The notes beneath the pieces were generated by a model. The model ran no database searches and had not been told where the DNA came from. It was given only the letters and a program-made list of their open reading frames with translations. 15,682 bases of DNA from Deltaproteobacteria bacterium (GTDB lineage: Bacteria; Desulfobacterota; DSM-4660; Desulfatiglandales; Desulfatiglandaceae), in assembly GCA_018644785.1 (NCBI GenBank), contig JABGPV010000110.1:1-15682 (forward strand), given 5' to 3'. Below are positions 8,032-15,229 of this stretch, piece after piece. Position 1 is the first letter of the stretch, and every line of letters starts with the position of its first letter. The position numbers and the translations under genes are program-made.

Positions 8032-8093
8032 GGCGTTTCAATGCGTACCTTTCTCTTGTATCCATAGCGATAATACTAAGGAGTAACACGATA

Positions 8094-9926
8094 ATGGAAA
8101 AAGAAAAAACGGAAAAGATCGAAAAAGAGAATGCTGGAAAGGTTCCCAATCAACAGGAGCTGGAAAAAGAATTGGGAGAATACCTTTCAAAAAAATACGG
8201 TGATCGGGTTAAAATCATTTCTCCATTTGTTGTGCCCAATAAAGACGCAGCAGACCAGGACGGCAAAAAGTCGGGATCCAAAGGCCCGGACATGGATGAT
8301 TTTTATATGATGCCCGAGGAAATGGAATCCTATCTGGACGGTTTTGTGGTGAAACAGGATCAGGTCAAGGCTGTTCTGGGAACAAAAATGTGTACGCATT
8401 TCAACCGGATCAGATTCAACCATCAAAGGGAAAATGAAAACTTCAGAGACGCCAACAAAAAATCAGGCGTCGGAATGATCAAAAACAATGTATTGATGAT
8501 TGGTCCCACCGGCGTGGGAAAGACCTACATCATCAAACTCATTGCTCAGAAGCTGGGTGTTCCATTTGTAAAAGGCGATGCCACAAAATTCAGTGAAACC
8601 GGGTATGTTGGCGGGGATGTTGAAGATCTCATCCGGGATCTGGTCTATGAAGCGGATGAAAACATTGACCTGGCTGAGAACGGTATTGTCTATATTGATG
8701 AAATTGACAAAATATCATCCTCCCGGAACCTGATCGGGCACGATATATCCAGACCCGGGGTTCAGAGGGCTTTGCTGAAGCCCATGGAAGAAACCGATGT
8801 GGACCTGAAGGTCCCCCATGATCCCATCAGTCAGATTCAGGCCATTGAGCATTACAGGCGAACGGGAAAAAAAGAAAAGAAGGTGGTCAACACCAAGAAT
8901 ATCCTGTTTATCATGAGCGGTGCTTTCGGCGATTTGACCGAGATCATAAAGAAAAGACTGCAGCGGCAGGGGATCGGGTTCGAGGCTGATGTGAGGCCCA
9001 CTGAAATTCCATGGGAGATACTCAAGAATGTACGTTCGCAGGACCTGGTTGAGTTCGGGTTTGAGTCGGAGTTTGTGGGGAGACTTCCGGTGGTGGTGGT
9101 ATTTGACGAGCTGAACCGGGACGACCTGTTTGAGATCCTCAAAAACCCCAACAATCCCATTATTATCAGTAAACGGATGGATTTCAGGGCCTACGGGATC
9201 GATGTTAAATTTGAAGACGACGCCCTGAAGCGCATTGCAGAATTGGCGGAAACGGAAAAGACGGGGGCCAGGGGGTTGGTGAGTGCCATTGAAAAAGCCC
9301 TGATCCCTTTTGAGACCCGGTTGCCCTCAACGGACATCAAACGGTTTCTGGTCACTCAAGAGGTGGTTGATGATCCCGAAGGAGAGTTGTCCCGTCTTTT
9401 TGAAAAGTATAATGAGCAGGAGTGGATTGACCGTTTTGAAAAGGCCCGAAGTCTTGAAATGGAGGAGATCAAACAATACATAGCGGAACGGGCAGAACAT
9501 TTCAGCAATAAATCGGGCCTTGATCTCTATGATCGAAGACTGGAACTGATTGCGAAGCTCTATTTGCATCATGTCACGGATGTGGATGTGGCCATTGAAA
9601 ACTTGGGCGCCATGTACGAACAGGTCCAGACCGAGACGGACGCTTTGAGGGAAAACCTCGATGTAAAAATTTTGTTTGATGACAGCGCCGTAGATGAAAT
9701 TATCCACCAGGCCATTGACTCCGGCCAGAAGGTGAGAAACCTCACATTTCAACTGGCCAAACGACTGGAATACGGGCTAAGGCTGGTGAAAGACCGCGTC
9801 GGCAAGGAAGATTTCATCATAAACCGTGAAGCCCTCACCCATATGGAATCGTTTATCAATGATCTCATGAAAAAGGCGTATCAGCGTGAGGATCCCCCTG
9901 ATGGGGAGGAAAGGGATCAACTCTGA
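8094..9926 (+). CDS. ClpX-like AAA+ ATPase without zinc domain, with long C-terminal extension
   Basis: Predicted cytoplasmic protein unfoldase, 610 aa against about 420 for ClpX. Residues 1-70 are charged and lack the ClpX four-cysteine zinc domain. The AAA+ module has Walker A GPTGVGKT (137-144), pore loop GYVGGD (170-175), Walker B IVYIDEID (198-205), the arginine in EFVGRLP (330) and sensor-2 GARGL (391-395). QGIGFEAD (292-299) lines up with the ClpX IGF loop that docks on ClpP. The segment matching the ClpX RKH loop is replaced by a longer basic stretch (HYRRTGKKEKK, 253-263). Residues about 420-610 are an extra, largely helical, charged region not found in ClpX. The start ATG 8094 follows TAAGGAG (8077-8083) by 10 nt. 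The gene stands alone, with no clpP or adaptor beside it. AAA+/ClpX-family membership is firm; ClpP partnership is inferred. Confidence 0.9.
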   Translation: MEKEKTEKIEKENAGKVPNQQELEKELGEYLSKKYGDRVKIISPFVVPNKDAADQDGKKSGSKGPDMDDFYMMPEEMESYLDGFVVKQDQVKAVLGTKMCTHFNRIRFNHQRENENFRDANKKSGVGMIKNNVLMIGPTGVGKTYIIKLIAQKLGVPFVKGDATKFSETGYVGGDVEDLIRDLVYEADENIDLAENGIVYIDEIDKISSSRNLIGHDISRPGVQRALLKPMEETDVDLKVPHDPISQIQAIEHYRRTGKKEKKVVNTKNILFIMSGAFGDLTEIIKKRLQRQGIGFEADVRPTEIPWEILKNVRSQDLVEFGFESEFVGRLPVVVVFDELNRDDLFEILKNPNNPIIISKRMDFRAYGIDVKFEDDALKRIAELAETEKTGARGLVSAIEKALIPFETRLPSTDIKRFLVTQEVVDDPEGELSRLFEKYNEQEWIDRFEKARSLEMEEIKQYIAERAEHFSNKSGLDLYDRRLELIAKLYLHHVTDVDVAIENLGAMYEQVQTETDALRENLDVKILFDDSAVDEIIHQAIDSGQKVRNLTFQLAKRLEYGLRLVKDRVGKEDFIINREALTHMESFINDLMKKAYQREDPPDGEERDQL

Positions 9927-9940
9927 TTGTAACCATCCAC

Positions 9941-10022
9941 AGGGTGCAGAGGACAGTTGTCAGGGGGCAGGATGAAATTCGAAGCTGGTTTTTCTGCACC
10001 CTGCACCCTGTCCCCTGACAAC
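9941..10022. repeat. G/C-rich inverted repeat between convergent genes
   Basis: Arm 9956-9971 (GTTGTCAGGGGGCAGG) is complementary to 10007-10022 with one mismatch in 16, around a 35-nt loop. A second complementarity pairs AGGGTGCAG (9941-9949) with two tandem copies of CTGCACCCT starting at 9994 and 10001. It sits between the ClpX-like gene and the convergent gene at 10025, so it may act as a bidirectional transcript-end structure. It has no clear T-tract, and the repeated units suggest a dispersed intergenic element. Confidence 0.6.
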
Positions 10023-10024
10023 GA

Positions 10025-10483
10025 TTACCTCTGATTTTTCAACGTATTCTCATAAGCTTCATCAATTCGCTGTTCCAGGTACGAGATGAACCTTTCGTCA
10101 TTTTCAAAAAGATCGAAACAGTAGCCATCTATTCCCAGCACCCCCTTCGGCACCATATTCCCCTCCTCGGCAGGGTCCGTCACGCAGTCGTCGTAAAAGC
10201 ATACGGACAGCCATTTGTTGTCCGGATCATCATCTACGATGTCGATCAATGTAACCAGCTTCACTGTTTCATCTTCCCACTTGATTCCGGCACGAAGTGA
10301 GTAGCTGATGTCCGGTCTCAGCACAAAAGAGAGAACCACTTGTTCTTTTCTCGAAAACCGGTTTGCCAGCTGAAGAAAGGCGCCCTTCACATTCATTTTA
10401 TCATGGGTCCATTTGCCAAGCACCGCCGAGAGATTTTTGAAATCTTCTCGTTTGGAAAACATGCTCTCTTGCATCATTTGCAT
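10025..10483 (-). CDS. Unrecognised small cytoplasmic protein
   Basis: 152-aa protein that I cannot assign to a family. It has no signal peptide, membrane segment or obvious catalytic motif. The composition is acidic, with a charged middle (LIDIVDDDPDNKW, then CFYDDCVTDPAEEG) and a C-terminal helix-like tail rich in Glu and Arg; two cysteines are present in the CFYDDC segment. The alternating hydrophobic pattern from VVLSFVLRPDIS to KLVTLIDIV suggests an alpha/beta domain. ATG 10483 was chosen because GAGGAG (10493-10488 on this strand) lies 4 nt upstream; an ATG at 10495 lies before it, and further in-frame ATGs follow. It is on the same strand as the deacetylase gene, 44 nt after its stop, so it may be the last gene of that operon. 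Good codon structure and a strong ribosome site argue that it is real. Confidence 0.72.
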   Translation of the reverse strand: MQMMQESMFSKREDFKNLSAVLGKWTHDKMNVKGAFLQLANRFSRKEQVVLSFVLRPDISYSLRAGIKWEDETVKLVTLIDIVDDDPDNKWLSVCFYDDCVTDPAEEGNMVPKGVLGIDGYCFDLFENDERFISYLEQRIDEAYENTLKNQR

Positions 10484-10527
10484 TTCGCTCCTCAATAAAT
10501 CCAGTCACCACCGGGACATTTCACGGA

Positions 10528-11835
10528 TCAAGCCACATCATATAATCCCCGGTCCCGGTCCTGCAGGTATACCTGCCTGAAAGCGCCTTTCCTGCCCGCA
10601 ACAAACCAGCCCAGGCCGGTTTTACGGCATGCGGGACAGGCCTCCATGGGTATGTGAACACCCATGATATGCTGACCGGTACTGGCGGTGGACGAAATGG
10701 CAAAGGCGCCGGCGCAATGGGAACAGCACCTTATTTTTTCATTCTGCCTTTCCTGAATCCCATCCGTATCATAGAAGATATCTCGTTTTCGCTCCAGTAT
10801 TTGCCCTTCGTCATATGACTTTTTCTTGAGCCCCCCCCGCAAAAACAGATCCTTGAGCGCTTCAACCAGCTCTTCAATATTCAGCGTCACATCCCGGGAT
10901 TGCGGGCGATAGTCTTTTTCATAATTGGGTTCCTTGACAAAAGAGGTGTCCATACCGGCCATGGCCATGATAATACCCACATTCACATAGGGCAGGGCAT
11001 TTTCAATGGCGTATCCGCCTTCCAGCACGGCGATGTCCGGCTTTAAGCGTTCATTCAGGATGGCATACCCACGGGCTGAAAAATTCATATTGGTAATGGG
11101 ATCATTGAAATGATTATCCTGGCCGGCTGAATTGATCACGATTTCGGGGCCAAATTCTTCCAGAAGCGGCATGACCAGTTCATCCAGAGCATAAAGGAAA
11201 CCCTTTTCACCCGTCTGAGGGGGCAGCGGAATATTGACGGTTTTCCCCTGGGCATTGGGTCCGCCGGACTCATTGGGGAAACCGCTTCCCGGGTAGAGGG
11301 TGCGGCCGTCCTGGTGAATGGAGATGAAAAGCGTGTTGGGATCGTGCCAGTAGATATCCTGGGTACCGTCGCCATGATGGCAGTCGGTATCCACAATGGC
11401 TACTTTTCGAATGCCGTAATGGGTTCGGATATATTCCACCATGACCGCTTCAATATTGATATTGCAAAAACCCCGATTGCCATGAACCACGCGCATGGCG
11501 TGGTGTCCCGGCGGCCGAACCAGAGCGAAAGCGCTTTCCACTTCCCCTTTTAAAACCGCATCCGCAGCCACAAGGCAGCCCCCGGCGGATACCAGATGGC
11601 TCTCCGTGGTGACGGCAGCTTCGTCGGGAACACAGAAATGGGCCCGTTGAATATCTTCATAAGCTGCGGAGCGTACACGGTATTCCACGATCCCCGGAAT
11701 ATCCAGCAAGCCTTCCTCCATGACCTGATCCTGCGTATAGAGAAGCCGTTCCTCACGTTCAGGATGTTCGGGACTGATGGCCCAGTCAAACGCGGGAAAA
11801 AAGACCAATCCGGTTTTTCGTTGTGCACTTATCAT
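10528..11835 (-). CDS. HDAC-like deacetylase with C-terminal four-cysteine cluster
   Basis: Zinc hydrolase of the arginase/deacetylase superfamily, 435 aa, predicted cytoplasmic. Residues about 8-330 are the class II HDAC-like domain. Visible are SPEHPER (21-27), the tandem His111-His112 in RPPGHHA, and zinc ligands Asp151 and His153 in DTDCHHGDG and Asp240 in SAGQDNH. Tyr275 in LEGGY matches the transition-state tyrosine. All catalytic positions are kept, so it should be active; substrates could be acetyl-lysine proteins, acetylpolyamines or another N-acyl amide. Residues about 365-420 add Cys371-x2-Cys374 and Cys400-x2-Cys403, a likely zinc ribbon not found in the core family. The start ATG 11835 is 3 nt after the hydantoinase-like stop, with AGGAG (11850-11846) inside that gene, so the pair is co-expressed. 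Confidence 0.92.
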   Translation of the reverse strand: MISAQRKTGLVFFPAFDWAISPEHPEREERLLYTQDQVMEEGLLDIPGIVEYRVRSAAYEDIQRAHFCVPDEAAVTTESHLVSAGGCLVAADAVLKGEVESAFALVRPPGHHAMRVVHGNRGFCNINIEAVMVEYIRTHYGIRKVAIVDTDCHHGDGTQDIYWHDPNTLFISIHQDGRTLYPGSGFPNESGGPNAQGKTVNIPLPPQTGEKGFLYALDELVMPLLEEFGPEIVINSAGQDNHFNDPITNMNFSARGYAILNERLKPDIAVLEGGYAIENALPYVNVGIIMAMAGMDTSFVKEPNYEKDYRPQSRDVTLNIEELVEALKDLFLRGGLKKKSYDEGQILERKRDIFYDTDGIQERQNEKIRCCSHCAGAFAISSTASTGQHIMGVHIPMEACPACRKTGLGWFVAGRKGAFRQVYLQDRDRGLYDVA

Positions 11836-11838
11836 GCG

Positions 11839-13506
11839 TCAAAGGCTCCTTTTCCATTGGGGAATAAGTCCCGGCGTAATGCTCATTTTGAGGCGGATGT
11901 TCCGACCCACCGTCCTGTAGCCGCGAATCATATTAAAGACCTGTTTTTCCGTGATGGAAGTTTCCAGTGAATTGTCCTGCGCCCCGATCATCATGGCCCG
12001 TCGGCAAAGGGATTCCCGGGCCATGGCAATGGCCTGGTCCATATCAAAACGGCGATCGGTTTTGTGTTCCTCCCCGGCCTCGGGAATGATCACCGTACCC
12101 CGTTCCGTATCCGCCTGAAGGGTCACTTGTGCCGTGACCCTGGCAACAGCGGCCCCCACGGCGTTGGCCACATCATAATGGGGCGGTACACGGCAGGGCA
12201 ACCCCAGCGCCTTTTCCACATAGGGGGCTATATGGGGGGCGGGCCCGCCCATGATGAGTACGGATGTGGGCTCAATTTTTTCCTCGTTTAACACCTGGTG
12301 AATGGTGTAAACCGGCTGGGCGTTGATATCATGTACAAAGGCCCTGGCTGATTGGGCAATGGTTTCAGCCATCTGTTGCAGAACGCCATCCGCAGCGGCT
12401 TCGGCGTTGCAGCCCAGAGCTGCGCCCAGGTCTTCCATAGCGGCTCTTGCCGCGCCTTTGTTTCCCAGTTCTAAAAGCCCGAGCGTCACCAACGCGTCCG
12501 TCGGTGTTGCCACGGCGCCCCCGGATGCAACCGGGGGACCGTTTCGCAAAGGCCCCACGGTGATATTGCCGTCGGTTTGCACCTGAATCACGCTGTCTCC
12601 GCCCGTTCCCAGGGAATGGGTAATGATGGACCGGATCAATGTTTTATAAGGGCCCAGTTTAACCCCGTGGGGATTGAGAAGGGGCATGCCATCCAGAACG
12701 ACAGCCATGTCCGTGGTGGTTCCCCCCACGTCCAGCACCAGGGTCGCCCCTCTGCAACCATCCAGGGCCAGAGCCCCCATAACGCTGGCGGCAGGTCCCG
12801 ATTGTGCGGTTCGTGCCGGTGAACCGGCACTTCTCATGAGATCAATGGTCCCGCCATCCGGTTTCAAAAGGTAACGTGGCCCATGCAAATTCTTTTCATC
12901 CAGAATGTGCGTAAGCGCGTCGGAAAAGGCAGTGTGGAGTTCGTGGAGCGATGCATTCAGATAGGTGGTAAAAATGCGACGGGGAAAATTGAGGCCGCCG
13001 GAAACCGTGTGCCCCATGGCCACATGTGAGAACAGGTCTTTGACCCAGTCAACAATCTGAAGCTCGTGAGCCGCATTTCGAACTGAAAATTTTCCGGCGA
13101 CTCCAATTGTGCGGATGCCCTCTTTCTGAATTTTTTCGGCCGCTTCCATGACAGATGACTTGCTCAGGGGGACAGCCTCAAATCCCTGGTGGTCCAGACA
13201 TCCTTCAACCACGTGAAATGAAGGGCCGACGGCGAAACAGGCAGGATCAATACCCGGACCCGCAGATATTATCATGCCCGTTCGCCCCAGGCGATCTTCG
13301 ACGATGGCGTTGGTTGCCAGGGTTGTTGAAAAGGCCATCCGCTCAATCTGTCCCGGTTCAACGCCATTCAAAGTGCTTTCAAGGGCGGTTCGAAGGGTTA
13401 ACAGGAGGTCCTCCCCGGTGGGGATTTTTGTTGCCGCCAGAATCCGATCCCCGTCGATGAGCACCGTGTCTGTCTGCGTTCCGCCTACATCAAGTCCCAG
13501 AATCAT
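11839..13506 (-). CDS. Hydantoinase/oxoprolinase family protein (HyuA-like)
   Basis: 555-aa protein of the HyuA/5-oxoprolinase A family, whose members use ATP to open cyclic amides such as hydantoins or 5-oxoproline. Two ASKHA phosphate motifs are clear: DVGGTQTD (6-13) and DVGGTTTD (259-266). STTLATNAI (60-68) in the N-terminal hydantoinase domain and SGPAAS (236-241) match the family. No HyuB partner is present. It is shorter than typical HyuA (about 650-700 aa) and lacks much of the usual C-terminal region, so activity on a classical hydantoin is uncertain. The start ATG 13506 has only GGGG 10 nt upstream. It is the first gene of a unit with the deacetylase, and its substrate is not evident. 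Confidence 0.85.
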   Translation of the reverse strand: MILGLDVGGTQTDTVLIDGDRILAATKIPTGEDLLLTLRTALESTLNGVEPGQIERMAFSTTLATNAIVEDRLGRTGMIISAGPGIDPACFAVGPSFHVVEGCLDHQGFEAVPLSKSSVMEAAEKIQKEGIRTIGVAGKFSVRNAAHELQIVDWVKDLFSHVAMGHTVSGGLNFPRRIFTTYLNASLHELHTAFSDALTHILDEKNLHGPRYLLKPDGGTIDLMRSAGSPARTAQSGPAASVMGALALDGCRGATLVLDVGGTTTDMAVVLDGMPLLNPHGVKLGPYKTLIRSIITHSLGTGGDSVIQVQTDGNITVGPLRNGPPVASGGAVATPTDALVTLGLLELGNKGAARAAMEDLGAALGCNAEAAADGVLQQMAETIAQSARAFVHDINAQPVYTIHQVLNEEKIEPTSVLIMGGPAPHIAPYVEKALGLPCRVPPHYDVANAVGAAVARVTAQVTLQADTERGTVIIPEAGEEHKTDRRFDMDQAIAMARESLCRRAMMIGAQDNSLETSITEKQVFNMIRGYRTVGRNIRLKMSITPGLIPQWKRSL

Positions 13507-13576
13507 CGTTTCATCGCCCCGGAATAAGTATTAACAGCTAATAGCGGGGGAGGCAGCTCAACACCCATTCCTCTTA

Positions 13577-13753
13577 GGGCCTCGGAAAAAAATAAATGCG
13601 CCAGATTGCGCCGTATTTTGGTTCGCCCGTTTTATATAAGATCAGGCAAGGCGCATCCACCAGTGCATATTAGTGGATATGTGCCGGTGGATGCAACGCA
13701 GTAGACGGACCAAAGGACAAGTTAGATTGTGTATTTATTTTTTGCCGAGGCCC
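13577..13753. mobile_element. MITE-like palindromic element with 21-bp terminal inverted repeats
   Basis: The ends 13577-13597 and 13733-13753 are inverted repeats with 20 of 21 matches, each with GGGCCTCGG at its outer tip. TTA flanks both sides (13574-13576 and 13754-13756), consistent with a 3-bp target duplication. Inner complementary blocks follow: TTTGGTTCG (13617-13625) with CGGACCAAA (13706-13714), and GCATCCACC (13653-13661) with GGTGGATGC (13686-13694). The apical GTGCATAT pairs with ATATGTGC when G-U pairs are allowed, closing on a 6-nt loop. There is no open reading frame inside. It is a non-autonomous element or a folded RNA-like repeat; copy number elsewhere is unknown. Confidence 0.6.
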
Positions 13754-13904
13754 TTAACCCCATCACTTTTTAATTTATGATAACAGCTACGAAATAAAAT
13801 GTGAAGCGAGAGTTTAGAACACAAGCCAATGGTTTTGAATTTGGCTTGCTTAGTGTGTAAAAAGGTGTTATGTAGGCCACTTGATAATTTTCAGGGAATA
13901 TTGG

Positions 13905-13932
13905 CCCCACCCTATGGGAAAGGGGATTTTTT
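13905..13932 (+). terminator. Terminator-like hairpin in the leader of the ppiC-like gene
   Basis: CCCC (13905-13908) pairs with GGGG (13922-13925) and CCC (13910-13912) with GGG (13916-13918), around a 3-nt loop and a small internal bulge. This is followed by A and six T. The structure lies 30 nt before the ATG. It could end a transcript arriving from upstream or act as an attenuator. Confidence 0.4.
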
Positions 13933-13947
13933 AAATACCGTGAAATT

Positions 13948-13954
13948 TAAGGAG
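13948..13954 (+). promoter_or_regulatory. Ribosome binding site that decides the ppiC-like start
   Basis: TAAGGAG ends 8 nt before ATG 13963 but only 2 nt before the in-frame ATG 13957, so 13963 is the better start. Confidence 0.6.
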
Positions 13955-13962
13955 AAATGCTG

Positions 13963-14958
13963 ATGCGACACATTATTGGAGTTCGACTGTGGATAGCGGC
14001 CGTGGTGCTTTCATTGATACTTGTGAGTTGGCCGGTCCTGGCGGAGGAAAAAAAGTCCAGTGCGGATAAAGTGGCAGTGGTAAATGGCGACGTAATTACA
14101 CAAGGTGATTTGGGCCGGGCCGTGGATTTCGGCAAACGGCAGGCCATGCAGAAGGGACAGCCTCTGAATGCCAAGCAACTGGCAGCGCTGGAAAAAGATG
14201 CCCTGGATAAATTGATCGGCATTCAGCTCCTGTATCAGGCCAGTAAAAAAGCGGGAAACAAAGTAGATGAAAAACAGGTGAATGAAAAGTTTGCCCAATT
14301 CAGAAAACGATTTCCCAATGAGGAGGCGTTCAAAAAGGCCATGGGGGAGTGGCATGTGACAGAGGCGGATATGAAGGCCGAGCTCAAGAAAGGGATGGTC
14401 ACTGAGGCGTTTGTGATCAAGAACTTTGTGGACAAAACAACGGTGCCGGAAGAAAAAGTGAAAGCCTATTATGACAGCAATCCTCAGTTTTTCAAACAGC
14501 CGGCAAAGGTAAAAGCCAGTCATATTTTAATCAAGGTCAAACCGGATGCATCAGAAGCAGAAAAGGCCGAGGCCATGAAAAAAATCAAGGCGGTCAAGGA
14601 AAAACTCAAGAAAGGGGATGACTTCGCTGAAGTCGCCAAAGCATCTTCAGAAGGACCCAGCGCTGCCAAAGGCGGAGACCTGGGCTATTTTGGAAAGGGA
14701 CAGATGGTTGGACCTTTTGAAGATACCGCTTTTTCTCTTGAACCTGGAAAAGTCAGCGACGTGGTAAGAACCCCGTTTGGATACCACCTGATCAAGGTTA
14801 TGGACAAAAAGCCTGAAACCACAATTCCCTTTGAGACCGTGAAACCCCGCATTGAGCAATTTCTGAAGCAGGAAGAAGTTCAAAAAGAAGTAAAAAAATA
14901 TATTGATAACCTGCGAAAGGAAGCCAAGGTGGAGATTTTTTTGAAAAACGCCTCCTGA
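13963..14958 (+). CDS. Secreted SurA/PpiC-type peptidyl-prolyl isomerase
   Basis: Predicted periplasmic or lipid-free envelope chaperone, 331 aa, that isomerises prolyl bonds of exported proteins. A signal peptide is clear: MRHIIGVRLW, a hydrophobic core at about 9-26, and cleavage after VLA (27). Residues about 35-160 form a SurA_N-like helical chaperone domain that starts with VAVVNGDVITQGDL. Residues about 183-282 are a parvulin domain: KASHILIKV (185-192), the GGDLGYFGKGQMVGPFE segment (238-253) and TPFGYHLIKV (270-279). A lysine-rich C-terminal helix completes it. SurA has two parvulin domains; this has one, like PrsA or PpiC-type chaperones. It stands alone downstream of a long leader and upstream of a repeat element and tRNA genes. 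Confidence 0.93.
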   Translation: MRHIIGVRLWIAAVVLSLILVSWPVLAEEKKSSADKVAVVNGDVITQGDLGRAVDFGKRQAMQKGQPLNAKQLAALEKDALDKLIGIQLLYQASKKAGNKVDEKQVNEKFAQFRKRFPNEEAFKKAMGEWHVTEADMKAELKKGMVTEAFVIKNFVDKTTVPEEKVKAYYDSNPQFFKQPAKVKASHILIKVKPDASEAEKAEAMKKIKAVKEKLKKGDDFAEVAKASSEGPSAAKGGDLGYFGKGQMVGPFEDTAFSLEPGKVSDVVRTPFGYHLIKVMDKKPETTIPFETVKPRIEQFLKQEEVQKEVKKYIDNLRKEAKVEIFLKNAS

Positions 14959-14980
14959 GCTCAAAACTAAAGAACAAGCA

Positions 14981-15124
14981 TGAGACCTTTGAAAAATGTT
15001 CAATTTTGTCCAATTTCAAGGAAGGCCAAAATTTCAACCACAGGAATATATTGGATATTTCGAGGATTGAAATTTTAGACTGACGCCGAGATTGGGCAAA
15101 AGGGGGCGTTTTGCAGAGGTCTCA
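14981..15124. repeat. 144-bp inverted-repeat element between ppiC-like gene and tRNA-Ser
   Basis: The ends are TGAGACCT (14981-14988) and AGGTCTCA (15117-15124), exact inverted repeats. Complementarity continues inward to about 16-17 bp with three mismatches. A nested pair, AAAATTTCAA (15028-15037) and TTGAAATTTT (15067-15076), matches at all 10 bases. There is no coding sequence inside and no clear target duplication. The architecture resembles a short non-autonomous element and is unrelated in sequence to the one at 13577. The right end is 9 bp from the mature tRNA-Ser 5' end. Confidence 0.5.
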
Positions 15125-15133
15125 GTATTTCCC

Positions 15134-15219
15134 GGAGGGATGGCCGAGTGGTCGAAGGCGGCGGTCTTGAAAACCGTTGAACGAAAGTTCCGTGGGTTCG
15201 AATCCTACTCCCTCCGCCA
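15134..15219 (+). tRNA. tRNA-Ser(UGA)
   Basis: Complete class II tRNA with encoded CCA. Acceptor GGAGGGA (15134-15140) pairs with TCCCTCC (15209-15215), followed by discriminator G and CCA. The anticodon loop CTTGAAA (15166-15172) gives anticodon TGA at 15168-15170, which reads UCA. The long variable arm folds as GAAC-GAAA-GTTC, and the T-loop contains TTCGAAT. All arms are normal for serine. Confidence 0.97.
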
Positions 15220-15229
15220 ATCCAATGGC

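Larger units (their letters stand above)
13507..13962. other. Divergent intergenic region between hyuA-like and ppiC-like genes
   Basis: This 456-nt stretch has no supportable gene. It contains the 177-bp palindromic element (13577-13753), an 8-bp perfect hairpin with an 11-nt loop (CAAGCCAA 13822-13829, TTGGCTTG 13841-13848), and the terminator-like hairpin at 13905-13932. The best -35/-10 guess for the plus strand, TTGAAT (13835-13840) with TAAAAA (13858-13863), matches only four of six bases in each box. Confidence 0.6.

Noticed and set aside
7901..8093. Purine riboswitch or sigma-54 promoter in the purL upstream region
   Set aside because: No paired purine-riboswitch loops were seen, and no GG/GC pair with the -24/-12 spacing was found.
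7937..8149. Short minus-strand open frame between purL and the ClpX-like gene
   Set aside because: It would overlap the ClpX-like start, and the region carries repeats and promoter-like boxes instead.
9327..9752. Minus-strand open frame of 141 codons inside the ClpX-like gene
   Set aside because: It covers the C-terminal extension antisense; no ribosome site or recognisable domain.
13577..13753. Simple intrinsic terminator of the hyuA-like or ppiC-like gene
   Set aside because: It lies upstream of both divergent genes, is far too long, and has terminal repeats with flanking TTA.
14011..14523. 170-codon minus-strand frame inside the ppiC-like gene
   Set aside because: Phe/His-rich complement of a Lys/Glu-rich chaperone; no independent evidence.
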